NCBI GenBank assembly: GCA_963922205.1
Contig: CAWUHX010000030.1
Location: 930,001-994,000, forward strand
Reading direction: 5' to 3'
Source: Romanomermis culicivorax
Taxonomy: Eukaryota > Nematoda > Enoplea > Mermithida > Mermithidae
DNA length: 64,000 nucleotides
Position numbers and translations under genes: made by a program. The first letter of the stretch is position 1, and each line of letters starts with the position of its first letter. Positions 1 through 14,000 of this stretch are shown here, piece by piece. The notes beneath the pieces are model-generated. The model was not told where the DNA came from, searched no databases, and saw only the letters and a program-made list of their open reading frames with translations.

Positions 1-3000
1 ACACGCAGGGTGGCTCAGAAAAAAATTTTGGAGATGTGTATAAAGTTATGTGTTAAAGCTATCAAAATTTTACACTCTGATTTATTCTACAACGAAATAA
101 CGATGTGCATCCTTTTTCATGTAACACCCTCTATGTAATTACCTTCTTGATTAAGAAATTTTAAACAAAAAATGTGCCATAAATATCAATACTCGGCGAA
201 CCGGGATTATTACAAAAATAGTCGTCCGAAAAACTTCACATTGCTCGGGGAATCGGGAATTTAAAGCATTGGTCGGGGAAAAGGGATGACCGGGGAATGG
301 GGATGATCGGGGAATGTGATATGTTTATTTTCTGTATTATAGAATTATCAATTAAGCAATAGACTATAGTTTGATTGTACTAATTGTTTAACAAAGGAAC
401 ATTTTACACTCTGCAAAAAAGTTTAAACTGTCGATAATAGAAAGCAAAAAAAAAGAAAAATCCTGTTTATGGGCACTCCGGAGCACCTTTAACTATGATG
501 CCGAGGAATTTTATTTTTTTTTATTCTTTAGTTCATACATTTCTACAGAAGCTGCGAAAGTAACATCTCATCGTCGCGCACCGTTTTGTCACCTGTAGAC
601 ATTTGCATACACTGCACTGTCATTCAAATGTGTTTTTGAATCTAGATAAACGTCCAACCAATAAAATTCTGGGAACACAGGATGCATTATCCAATACATT
701 ATAAGAAAAAATGTGGCTTGAAGTACTGATAAATTTTAATTGATCTTGGTTTGATGGTATCTGAACAAAGTGCTTCAAATAAAAAATCGAAAACTTCGAA
801 AATTTTTATTAAATTGCACAAATTGAGTGATTGCCTGAAATTCACTTACAGAAAAACGACAAGAGATATTCGAATACTCTTTGTTTTGTTGGAAAGGTAT
901 TGCAATCTACTATCATTTGCCCAATTTTCGTCTGTCTAACATTACGTTGAGTGAAAGTGAAACAGGGTTCCTTCAACTGTGGAGCACTTTCGCACATCTT
1001 ATAACATAGGCAGACTCAGACAGCCGACATTTATTTTGTAACATTAAACTCGCAGCTTCGATTTTTTTTCCGTTCAAATTACTGGAAATAAAAATTTTTG
1101 TTACATCTCTTCTGAGGCATCCTGTTGCGCAAAAATCGTAAATTGATCGATGACATTTTACCACTCATTCGACTCACGTCTTTTCTTTTTATTCGTCTGA
1201 TTTCAACGTTTTCAATGTTTCCTGCGTCCCGTTAAAGGCATATTTAGTGGCGTTGAACACCATTTTTGTACCAACTATCAGAATGTGCGGACACCTACAG
1301 CTCCCAAAACGGTACATTAATTTGATTGAAATTTTAACATAATACGTCAGACATCAATGGCTACAGAAATCAAGAAAAAAATTTTGCGGCATCCTATGGG
1401 AAGGTGCTCCAAAGGAGTTTTTCGTTTTAATTCGACTCACTTTGTGACCCTTTAAAACATAAAAAGTGTAAAGTAAGGGATTGAAAATTTTTTTTTCGTG
1501 TATGAAAATAGAGCATTGTCTTCTGCATGTAATGGATATTTGCCTACGGAGTAACGCCTTTTCTGAGCTCTGATATTTTGAAACACGTAAACAGACAGGA
1601 AAATGTCGAAAATTGTAAAAATTCCAAACTTTGTGATACTGTAGCTATGCGAATTTTGACTTTTATCCGAAATGAATGCTGCCACGATACTGAGCGCGTA
1701 AAACTACCCAAAATATCTTTTTTCTAGATATTATTAATCATCAACTTATCATAGGTCAGTAGAGCAGAAGGTAGAATCCAGACATGTACGGTAATTTTCC
1801 AAGGGGGGAGGGTCCTTGAACTTTTTATCCAGGGGTTAGGGGGTAGGTAAGCAAAAAAAACAGAAAAAAGTTCTGCAAGCCTGTTTTTCATAAAAATATG
1901 CACAAAAATCATCAAAAAAGCTGTCTTGGAAAAAGTTCAGAAGGGGTGTTTGACGATTTTTTTGTAAGGTAAGGGGATTTACCCTCCCCCCTATCCCCCG
2001 ATGTGCATGTATGGTAGAATCTCTCAGAAATCGTGTCGTAAAGTGTGAAAATCTCAAGGGTGACGTCATGATTGCGGAAATTTCAAGATATATAGTCATA
2101 AAGTCAGTTGCATTGGATTAAACAAGATGGTGTGAAGAAAGTTTGTGTCCTTTCCATTACCAACTTTTTGATGTCTTGGCTTTCGAGCAATTTTCAAAAA
2201 GGCCTATGGACTGCATGTTCCACCATGCCATGTGCTTCAGTGACTGCTGATGAGCAGGTTTTCAAGTATAAATTATGAAATCGTACGTGTTATAGGGCAT
2301 TGGACAGCCAAAAACAACATGGGTAATGTTACAATAAGCATTTTCGCCCATTTTGCCCACATTCAGCAAAATACACAGAAATTAGCTAAATGTGCCAAAC
2401 GATCGATAGTTTACCTGTACCTGATCTCAGGAACTGTGACAGATATGGACAATTGGAAAATCATATTCGATAAAGCCTGCCGGCAATAAGACAATTTTCT
2501 CACAGAAAGTCGATCTTCGCACTATTTTCGATCTTTGAGCTCTTGTACTTCCTCAAAGTTCAAAACTATGTATTTCACAAGGTACTAAAGCTGAGCACTT
2601 ACAAACATTATTGCATGTCTATACAGTTTGTAAACTTTTCCCGTTGCCGAATTTAGGTATAGGCGAACTCACCATTGTAAACCATATTTATGCAAATTTT
2701 AATGTAAATATGACCTATTGGCAAAAAACTGATGACCGACATTCTCATAGGCTATCGAATCAGCTATAACATGTAAATCTTTAAAATTTACACCTGGAGA
2801 CGTGAGATCAAGTTTTTAACAAGTTTTTCAGTTATCACATTATGTAAATTTTAGTGTAGATAAGGTTTACGGGTGAAAATTGCAGTTCAAAACGTATTAT
2901 TGCAGATTTTAGGCGTAAACATCTTTCCTTGTCTATGTCGATCTTCTGTCTATGGAAGTTTAAAATCTCTCCTAACTTTTTGTAAACTATTTGAGATGCT

Positions 3001-3591
3001 TCTGTTTTCGTTTGGCATATGATTGATTTATATGTATTTTGAAACATATGGTTGATGACCATTTTGCTACATCAACTATCAATTTTTTCTTCTAGTTTCC
3101 AAGAAGTATAAGGTGTATTTTTGAAGCTGTACTTTTCTCGCTTCAGGTCAACAATATCGATATAAATTTTCTGCACAATAGGGGACCTTTGATATTTGCT
3201 GAATCTAATACATCCTTATATTTCTCATGTTCCCGAAAACACGAGGAGCAATAATGTTTGAGGTTATTTTAGGCATTTTCTGTCCATCATATTGTTTAGT
3301 TTTCGTTTTTGTATATGATGGTGAAAGTTGTGCATGGAGACTAGTTTCTGAACAGCATACAACATAGTGCAAACATTTTTGTATCACTTTTGTACGGGTA
3401 TAGTCGTGCCGCGACGATCAACATGGAATTGTTGTTTTTCATCGGTTTTTTATTCTTATTCTAGGGAGCTGGATGATTTTCTTTCGATGGTCTGAAAAAA
3501 TTAATTCAATCAAATTTTACTTGTGCACAGATCTATTAAGTATCAGAAATGTGAACCCGATTCGTGCTGTACAGTCCGTATTTTTTCACAG
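1..3591. other. Upstream region, no gene recognised
   Basis: No ORF here looks convincingly coding and no RNA gene was recognised. The missing first exon(s) and promoter of the zyxin-family gene may lie here or further left. Positions about 234-316 carry a short G-rich motif (CGGGGAAT and variants) repeated several times. Positions 1795-2015 are rich in runs of G on both sides of an A-rich stretch, resembling a decayed repeat. The rest is AT-rich and featureless by eye. Confidence 0.4.
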
Positions 3592-5045
3592 TTTTCGGGG
3601 TTTGAGAAGGAGCCAAAGTTTGCCGGATATAGCCCGATCGGCCGAATCTCTCCGTCATACGGCCAAACCGGTTCGCAAGGATTTGACCAAACGTTTGGGT
3701 CACTTGGACCCGGCGGTCGATCATTTTTTCAGTCGAACGGGACGCCATCAGGTCATATTGTCGAGACAGTACACGAATATTCAAGCTCAAGTGAGGTGGT
3801 TGCTTTTCAACGTCAAGAGTCTGGTCAATGTTTAAGCAAAATACAAATTAAGTTTGATGTCATTCTAAGAATCATTCATATACATTTTGAGATTTCCGAT
3901 CAAATTTTTTATCGAAATTCAGACGTAGAATGAGTTGTCAGGAAAGCTCTTTTTTAGCGAATCAGTATAAACAGACCTACGCAGCAATTTTTGTGTCATC
4001 TCTTCATTTGACCTTTTTTAGGTAGCCCAACCATCGCTGTACAAAAAATGGACAGTCCGTTCTTATACAACACCTCATGTAGGGTACACGAGACCGCAAA
4101 CAACAAACCGCTACAACAGGAATTATTTGATGGAAGTAAGTTGATACAAGGATAGAATGGCTGAAAATTTTTGAGTGGAAAAAATGAACAGATTAATGAT
4201 AACTAAAAGAATTAAAAGGTTGGAAAATACTGGAGAAAGCGATAAATGTTACAAAACAACAAAGCACACATAAATGAAAAAAAGACGGCTTTTACAAATA
4301 AGAAATAACGGGAGGTAATACGATCCGGTGAAAGACAAGAGATAGAGAAAGATACTATGAACGACAGCGAGGAAGAAGTAAAAGCAAAGATGTGTGAGAC
4401 AAACAAGCCTAACAAGTCTTCACCCAGCTGTCAAATGAGATTTTCAGTTTAGGTAAATTTTGTGGGTTTTTGACCAAAACGAATCAATTTTCTAACAGTT
4501 ACACGTAGAGGCTTTTTAGCGCACGTGTTCGGCGACAAAATGTTTAGGATTTTTTCACTCCTGAATTGGGCTTTCTCCAAATTGCCTATTCATTCTATTC
4601 ATTCCTTAGTATCGCCGATTGTCGGCGACAAAAATTTTAGGGTTAGGGCATAAAAATTCTGTGAATCAGCAGAGAAGAGCAAGCAATTTAGCTATAAAAT
4701 ACAGAAACGGATACTTAACAAATGCAAAGATGTTATAGAGAGAAAAAGCACAATGTTGAGATCATACAAAGAAGAAATATCATAAAACTAAAAAGATATT
4801 GGAAATTTAAGCAGCATGAACTTTCGCGGATCCACTTTTTCGAACACAGCCCAATTAGCAAGTTTTCAAACTGCCTTCAGGAATGGAACGACCGGCTTTC
4901 GACTCTGTTAACAGCCAGCGGTCGAACAGCCCGAAGTATGACCTTCTGGCGCGCCTTAAAACCCGAAACCCGCTACTTGCTGACTCCGTTGATACCGACA
5001 TATGTCTTTCAATGGTCAACGAGACTAGGCCCTCCTATCAAATAA
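3592..5045 (+). other. Second open reading frame across three zyx exons
   Basis: In the frame one base back from the zyx frame, exons 3592-3790, 4022-4135 and 4881-5045 are also open and join in phase (phase 0 at both junctions), giving about 158 codons ending in TGA at 5043-5045. The zyx frame is preferred because it continues through all later exons into the LIM domains. The alternative product is basic and matches nothing I recognise. Confidence 0.25.
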
Positions 5046-8000
5046 AAACGGCCGGCAAAGAGCCGTTGAGCCCGCCACACTTGACATCGTTAATCGAAAA
5101 CGGCGGCGGCGCTCGTCAGTTTAGTAAATTTTCTTCGTCTTCGGACCGCCGCGAACCTTTTCATGCTTACTTTTCGCCTTCCTCGCCGAGTAATTATTCA
5201 AGTATGGATCCTGTGCCATCTTAAAATCTTAAACAATCGAATTACTGTATATCAAGATTTACTGAAACTTGAACAAAATTTTCGGGGGATTCTGCACTGC
5301 TCTATAGCTTCTACTTCGTGATAGTACTCCACAGAAAAAATTGCTAGATCAAGCCCTTTAAACCGTGACTTCTGTTTACCTTCAGAATTCGAAGTTTTAA
5401 ATATCACTTGCTTATACAGTGTCATTGCATTGATACGTACAGCCTGGCAAAATAATATTTTTATTCATAAGTTTACACGTTTATGATCATAATTTGACCT
5501 TTGAATCGTGGATAATTCCTGTGATCTTCTCCGTACCAATGTTCCCATCTAAGCTAACTACTTTAATAAACTTTTTAATTAAGTTAATGTGTTTATCAAA
5601 GCCCTTTTTTGAAAAGATAAATTCTACAACGGTATTGGGCAGTTTCATTAAAGAGACCTAAGTTCAAGCTGAGCCGCAGTTTAAGCTAGCTCAACTATAT
5701 ATATTATACCATAGCCGTTAAGGTGCAGCTCAGCTGCTGCTTAACTCACACACACAAGTTGAGCTACCGCTCAGTTGCAGCTTAACTTCCTCGATATGCG
5801 TTGTCTGTATGAAGTAGGCTGCAGCTCATCTGCACTTTTACGGCAAATGAATAAGATAAAGAGTTAAGCCGCAGCTTAAGCTGTAGCTCAGCCTCTTTGA
5901 TAAAAACTGACCCAATTTTCAAATGAGGTTCGGTAACGCAAAAAGGTTTTATGCAAATAAAAACCTGCACCGTAAGTTGATATCTTTATGTCACAATTTG
6001 ACTGTAACGTCTTACAAAAAATTCCAGGTTATTCTCATTTGTGATTTGTGTGAGGCTCATTATGAAAAATAGACTGTGGGTTGTACGGAATGAACTTATA
6101 TACTTTTTCTTTCTATCACGATTTTGATAGTGGTGCTTGAGGATATTATTCTCATACATATTTTATATTTGAGATTTTTCGATTGTGGAACTTTAGCCTA
6201 TTTTTCTTCGAATGCTTCTACAAGTGAAACCGCAAAGCAAGTGTATTTCGTATTTTTGTGAATTTTTAACTGTAAATCTGTGAGCTAGTTCAACTAATTC
6301 TTTACAGTTTGTGTGCAGAAAGATTTTACAAAAGTTTTCATGCTCCACAATTTATTTTTTTCAAAGTTGACAGTTGAGTGCTGGAAGATTGTGTAGAACA
6401 ACAAGATAAAAATGTTACTCATGACGTCATCGTGGTTTCTTATGACTTTAACATGAAAACTGCTATGATATGGAAAGAAAACTCATGATATTATAGAAGA
6501 TTTCAGCATTTTGTGTTCAATTCTGGAGGAAACCCTGTACCAAGTTGTTGGAAAATGCCATGAAAAGGACCGCAGGTTGACGATAGGACTGTAAAACGTA
6601 ATCGTTTTTTTGGTTTAAGCTCTCGCTTCAACAAATCTTTCTCCCGCTTCTTACACAAAGAAAAGTTTTTCGCCGACACTGCAGCCGCCTCCTCCTCCAC
6701 CGCCGCCTCTTCCACCTTATCCAAAAAGTTTTTCTCCAACCGGTGGCTTCAAAGGCGCATACGGCCAATCGAATCGAGAAACGTCCGCCTACAAGCTATG
6801 CCAAAAGCTGGCGCGCGAAACGCCGCCCCCGGAGGTCACGCCATCGCCGGCCCCGACGCCGCCTCCGCCGCCACCACCGCTTCCCCAAAACACGTTTTAT
6901 TCACGCAAAACGTGCACGATAAAGTAGAAAAACATAAAACTCTAATGCAAAAACAGCAATTTTCAGTCGTAAATTTTTGAGATTTTATTGACGTCATTTG
7001 TTTGGTAGAGAAAATAATTCTTAAATTCTTTCTCTCACAATTCGTAGAGAAAGAAGCATCAGCCCCGTGCAATATTCTCCGAAAATTTCGCTCGATAGGC
7101 CGGTCAATTTTTATCGAAAAGAAATGAATCAGTCTTTTTCCAGTAGCGGAAATAAGCCGATTCGTACGTTCAACGATTACGACCCAGATGACATTCTTGG
7201 AGATTTGAAGAATCTGCAAAATATCAAAACCATTTCGACCTATCGGGCGACTAGTAATGGCCAAAAGTAAGTAAATTCTTTGCTGTTCTCTTTATGATAG
7301 AAGTGAGATATATCGGGTTTCAAAGTACCCTCGAAATTCGATGGATATTTCAGTTTTCTCCAGCTCTTGTCCTACTGTAACTTTTTGAGAAATTTTAGTC
7401 CCAGCTGGAGTTCCACAGTTTCAAGCAAGATTGTGCCGGTATCATATACTGTGCTCCTTTACGGTATGCCACCTTTAACGTATTTCTGATTATATGTAAA
7501 TTGAGATAGCAGAATCTAACTGAATTTGGCATATTACTAAGAACACTTGTGCTCTTGCAATTTACTTATTTATCTTTCTACTTCGTGTATCTTGAGATTA
7601 TGAGTACATTACTTTTCTAGCTAAATCTATCCATTTTTTCGACTGAACCTGAAACGTATTTTCACGATTAACTGAAGCAATCGCACTACAACCTCACAGA
7701 AAATATTGGCGCAGGTTTATCATCGGTCTACATATTTCTTCGCTTTCCTAACTCATTTTAAAATGAACAGACTATTGTTTTGTCACAATTTTTAATGTCA
7801 CATAGATTTGAAATTTTCGAGCAAATGTTGAGGCAACCTGTTCCTGCTACTCGGGGCTTCAGTAAAAGTTAGGCTCGGTCGGAGACTTGAACCCGGGACC
7901 TTGCGGCTACCGTCCGCACGCTCTAACCAACTGAGTCAGCAACGGGAAAAGTGCTCCCTTTTTGCAACAGGTTGCTGTGACCACTCTCAACACAAACTCA

Positions 8001-11000
8001 ACTAACCCTCAGCATTTTTTTTTGAATAAAAGATTTTATGATAAAAGGTTCGTGCCAACGACTTTGGCGACGGTACTAATTTTCCTTATTTTCAAACTTA
8101 CAAGCATTTTATAAAAAGCGGACTGTAGTAAAAGATGTCATTGTTGCAGATATCATCGTAGTGTTTTGACTAAATTTCGTATTCCGTCAATTAAGTGCGT
8201 GAGGGTCTAAAAATAAGGGATGAAACTTTAGCTATTGACAAAAGACACGTCGAGCTGTTAAAAGCCATTTATGTCGAATCTTTCAATGACTTCTGAATTG
8301 TATAACACGCTTGGGTCTTTGTTCCAGGTTTAAAACCATTGTGCGGTGGTTATCCAGTCGAACAAATGATACCTTCAATAAAACGAAATCAATAATCCAA
8401 TGTGATGTTTCCAATGCCCATTCTAACACGTAGAAGCAGAACATTTTCAACATATTCAAATAATAGTGAAAATTTTTACAGGATCTGTGGTATTTGTAAT
8501 AATTTACGTGGGCAGTGATAGAGAGTGATCAACATTCTGTGAAAACGTTATAAACTTTAAAAAAACGATCGAAAACGTCAAGTTCTCTCCAAGCTTGGAA
8601 GCATGCTGATAAATGACGCAAAGAACCCTCGCTTTATGCCTGTCCTACTCCAGGGATATGTTAAGATTCTCGGAAATGTTTTTTGATCCATCACTCTTTC
8701 GATTCGAATATTTCTGTTTGAGCAATGTTCCTAAGAATCGACGCATTTTGAGATCCCGGAATACTTTTCATTTTTTATATCCTTAACTGGGGTTTTCATG
8801 TCATTTCAATATCAGTTTTGTCGCTATGCCCCCAATTTTTCGCTTTTCTGTGTGTCTTTCAATTTTCGAAAATGTGTCGCTTTTCGGGTGTCCGCTTCAT
8901 TTTCTCCCAATATCTGGTAACATTAGGAGTAAAGCCTAATGAACCTCCTCGTTGGCCGCTGAACATGCTTTCGATAATCTCGCTACATTTTCCGGTTAGT
9001 TGAGCAATTGCTTGGATTGTACGCTTGTACACAAAAATTTCTGGTAAGAATGCTCATTCACAGTCCAAAAGTGGATGGACATGCAATAGGAACTTTCAAA
9101 AGTACACGAATCCATTTGATTGCGACAACATGAATCGAAGTAAAGATATCGCTAAATCCACTCCTGGGCAGAAATATTTACAAGCTTGCCAAATTGGTAG
9201 CTTTTTCTTTTTGCCGCTTAGTGTATTCATCAGTGGTATTTATCAAACTCCATTATCTACTGGAATCTAAAAGCTGTTTTCTAGTAGATATTCACATAAT
9301 CTACAGTTAAAAAGTTATTTTTCAGTAGATCGGCGCCCTTATCACCCGGGCAACATTCGATCGTTAGCCCGAAAGCCCGCGGCTTGGCGCCGGCGCCGAC
9401 GGACCAACCTGTTCGGTGCCCGGCGACGCGAGGCATAGAAGCCAACGTCGACGCTTTAACTATTCGTATGATGCGCAACATGGAAACCGGATACGGGGCT
9501 GCAGGATCAAGTAATTCATGCATATTGTCATACCAAAATATGCCTAGCAAAATGCTCATGTCAGCAAGATGACTACTAAATCACGAAAAAACCCTCCGCT
9601 CAACTGTTTGAATCGTGGCCGTTTTCCGTATGCTGATGAATTTTGAAGTATCGCAAACGATTAGTCTTTGAAATAGTTTACATAAATTTTTTACTAAAGA
9701 ACCGGTCACTACATTTGACGAACAGCATTTGGTTGACTACTAAAGGCGTTCACTACCACGTGAGATAATGATCAAAAAATGAATTTTCGATTTGTGGAAT
9801 TAAGAAAACCAGGCAGCTTCGGCTACTATTTTGTTGTTTCAAGTTTACTGTCTCAAAAGTCTGGCAGCTCGGAGTCTTCCAGAAACATAGTATATGTCGG
9901 TTCCAAGCCGTGAAAAATTTCAATGTTTCTTATTCTTGCATACACTTGAGTGTTGGTTGGATTTGCTCTATCAGAAACTCTGACGTCGAGTTTGTTGCTG
10001 CATGCCTAAAAGTTGAATGATCTCTCTTCAGTGACTATATCAACATAGTCAGAAAATTAGCCCAAGAAAAAAGAGGAACTAATCGAATAATCTACGGCAC
10101 AATCAGGAGAAGGGGCTCATCCAATTGTGCAAAACTTTTTATCGCTCATCAAGGAATGGCGTCATTTGTCGATTTAGATATACTCTGCAATGATGAGGCA
10201 CAAAATGACCTCAAAACTACGAATCATTTCTTTACCCAAATCTAGCGCTTAGGATCGGAAATAATTTCCAATGATTTCACGGCTATCGTTTTTGAGTAAG
10301 TGATGGGCTAGTTCGCATGATGATTGAAGTACTGTGAGAAAATCTTGATAAATTGAAGATTGGTCAAAATTGGGTCGTATGTGGTAGAGTTTCTTCGATG
10401 TGTTTAATAAATACCAGTGGGGTGCAAAACATGATTCCGAACTTGTCTCAATATTTCTTATACTATATGAGTTGTGGGGTCACAATTTTTTCTAAATCAT
10501 GGCTCAAAAAGCCCTAAAAATTGTGTGGATTATTATTTACGGTCGTCTACTGGCTGAGTTTTAAGTCAAAAGTACCCAAAAAAGGCCATGTTCAGAATTT
10601 TGATATTTTTGTAACGAGAACCTTTATCTCTGTGTTATTGTTTTGCGAACCAAGACTCTACAAAAGACTTTTTAGGTTTTTAGCTTATTTTCAAACATGT
10701 TTAGCTTTTATTGATGGCCATAGCAGAACTTCTTGACGGATAGAGGAGCAATTTTTGGTGTGTTTCATGAATTTTGGTGGCCTATTTTCAGGTTGAATTG
10801 ATACAATTCGTCTCGTTTACCTGACTTTATCAAAAACATTTATTTTAAAAATGACAGTCAGAACAAAGGAATAGAAAAAGATTTTTAAAGCACATTAAAA
10901 TTCATCTTGCAGTACGTAGACACCTTTTTTCTCATATCGTTGGCTTGTCTGCTACAGTCAATTTGCGAAAAAGACGTTCGCGAAAAAGTGGAGTATTACT

Positions 11001-14000
11001 GCATTCTGCTTGATTTTTTCAGCTGATCGATGTCATTATCTCACTAACTGGGCATCCAAATTATAGAATTTTATCATTGTGCTAAGGATAGTCATATTTG
11101 GTGTAAATGTTAAAAAATTCATCTGTAGGGAACTTCAAGGAATTTTGCTTATTTGAGTGAAGACATGTTGGCGCCTTTTTGGTAACAAATACACCTCTCA
11201 ACTTGCCTATGTCCCGAGAAGACATGGGGTCGACTTTGGGTAACTTCCATTATAGTCTGTTTTAATTGAAATGCTTTCACATAATATTTCTTCTAATCCC
11301 CAATGTCATACATTTATCAAGTAACCTTTAACATTGTTTAAAGTTTTGTGTAAACGATTTAGACGACAGTACTAATTTTTGTGATTTTTTCAATTTAGAG
11401 GCATTTCATAGAAAACATAATATACTACCATGTACACCTGGAACTATTGTGTGCCATAAAAATGTTCATAATAGGCATCGTATGTAAGTGCTGGCGTTCT
11501 TGGAATTATTGACCTATTGACCTTCTTTTGATCAGGCTACAGTATGATGGCGGCTATGCATGGTAAACATTCGCCATTTGCATTTAAAGCGCCGATTAGA
11601 CCAATAGAGGACCTACGCCAGTTGAAAGCAGATCATTAGGAGATATCCAAAAATGTATGTCATATGTCATCAAAATGGAACTGGAAACCAAACATTAACC
11701 TTACACGAAGCTTCTACATAATCTTGTCCATAAACACATTTTAAATTATGTAGTCGTCCGCGATAGGTTATAATTTTCGCTAAGCAAATTATTTAGTCGG
11801 CTCTTCTCCGCTGAATTCCGACTTGTTTCTTCTACAACGTTACACCCAGCTGTTATTGGTTCTCTATCTTTTTCTGCCTTTTTATCTCCCCTCGATTGTT
11901 CTCTAGAAAGGACCAGCGGAGATAAAAATCTTATTAATCAATGCTTTTGTCGCTGAAACGTCAGTAAATGATATTATTCTTCCGATTTTTTCTATTATTG
12001 TTGTTACTTGCCGGTTGTTCTATCCCGCGTTTTCTATTATATTCAAATTTATTTTATTCAAATTCGCTAATCAAAAGTTTATCGATTTTTCTTTCTGCGT
12101 CCTATGGAATATACCATTTCACGATATTCCACGATTTAACTTCTTGAAGTAGTCTATAAAAAGTTACCCAGTAGTTGCGGTTTAACAAGGCAATAATGAT
12201 TTTCTGATATGAATTTCTCAAGTCTTACTGCACCCATAGAATAGTGAATGTATTTTTGATGGGTACGAATTCATATTAAAAATTGTCCTTTTCATCAAAT
12301 CGCTAAAATGTTGCGAGTTTTTTACATTTGCCTGAATTTTGCTTCTGTCTGACTAATTTTCGTAGGATCTATCTTTCCTGCGAGCTGACAGCCAAAAACA
12401 TAATTTCAACATGCACTTTTGGTTTGAAAACTAGACTTTCTCAAAAGTCGCTCGAAGATCGAAAAGGTGGCGATGATTATTCGGTAGATGAGCAACTCTT
12501 ATGAAATTCGGTTATTTGAGGATCTTGGAATGAAACGTTGCAAGAATGGCCTTACGAAGAAGTATTTCAATTTTATCATTTCAGCAGCTCTCAGCCTGAA
12601 ATTCAATATTTGTCCTCACCATACATGCACAGGATGGAAATTCTGTCGGGGTTCAGTCATCCCAAGGGTCAAATACAATTCTCCTGCTGAATTTTTCGAA
12701 TAGAGGTTCGTGAATTTTTCGTCCCTTTTTATGTTTATTATATTTATTAATGCCAAATGTCGTTTTCATCTTTTCGTCTCTTTTCCTCATCTTCATAATT
12801 TTCTCTCCATGATTATACTAAATTTCGTGGGAATCAAATCCTCCGAGGTTAGCCAGAATTCTGCCAGGGACCGAAGCTCTCCATCGCCTCAACAACATGT
12901 ATGGTCCTCACAATTTTACCTGCTTCATAGCCTCATATCACGATATCATCAGTTATTCTGCATCTTTTGCGATCCGTTTTCATTTGAAAAAAATTGTTTC
13001 AAGCTGCTTAAAATATCCGTAAAGAATTTAATGACTCGAATGCAAACGAAAAACTCCCGAAAATTTTCTTCATTTCCAGGGTCGTATTCCTCGGTTAAAG
13101 AAAGGGCCAAAAAGTGCTTGCAGATAAAAAAATTGCCTCCTTTTGGCGCCATTTAATCTTAACCAGGGTTCGACTGTGTTTCTTCGAAACTAGATTTTCT
13201 CCGCACATTTCCGTTATTGGAGAGAGGGTACATACGTCATTCATAGACCCGATCGCATTCTATCGGTTGGGAAAACATTCTTTTTATTCTAAATACTGCA
13301 GGCTACCCCCTCTCCAGTTGCTGCACAAGTGTTGTTATTTTTAAGGCGGCAAAAATTTTTTATAGTTTTCCCAGAAAAATCCACGAAACGCCAATACCAC
13401 GCATTGTGTGAAAGTCTAGATTTCCAAAATCATGCGGTTGTGCGTCAGCTCATTCAGTCTTGTGATTTCTTGAATAATCTCAACGGTATCATCTCAGTAG
13501 GTCGATCATCTCAGTAAGTCGATCACTCCAGTATGTCGATCATCCCAGTTGGCCGACCAATGATATAAGCACCACTTTTCAGACGTATAAATAGTAGGTC
13601 GACTGCCGTAGTAAGTGGACTGTCCCAGTAAGTCTATTGTCACACAAAGTGGACCATACTGATTACTGATGAAATGGATTAGAACCGGACTCGCCCAAAT
13701 TCCACGACAGCTTAACGAACACAATTTTCGAGATCAGATTGCTTTTAGGGCTTAGGCTTAGGCTCAAGCTGAGGCTTCCGCTTAGGCATGGTCTTAAGTT
13801 CGTGTGAAAAAGAGATATTAAGTGCAGAGCTGTCGGCCTTCTGTAACAGTTGACCTACTGGGATAGTCCACCTAGTGGTACACAATACTTTCAGGGACTC
13901 TATATATTTTTCAGTATTTTTGAAAATGTAGAGGGATATTTCTTCATTTGCTGCCATTTTTGCTCTAAGATCGTCAGGCATATTTTTCGCAAGCAGACCT

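Noticed and set aside
6503-6739. Minus-strand frame rich in Glu/Ala
   Set aside because: It is the shadow of the polyproline zyx exon on the plus strand, which has matching splice sites and phases.
6836-7264. 142-codon minus-strand frame
   Set aside because: Spans two plus-strand zyx exons and their intron; no domain.
12710-13156. 148-codon plus-strand frame in the big zyx intron
   Set aside because: Hydrophobic and Ser/Phe-rich by AT bias, no domain, no splice context; the zyx exons join in phase without it.
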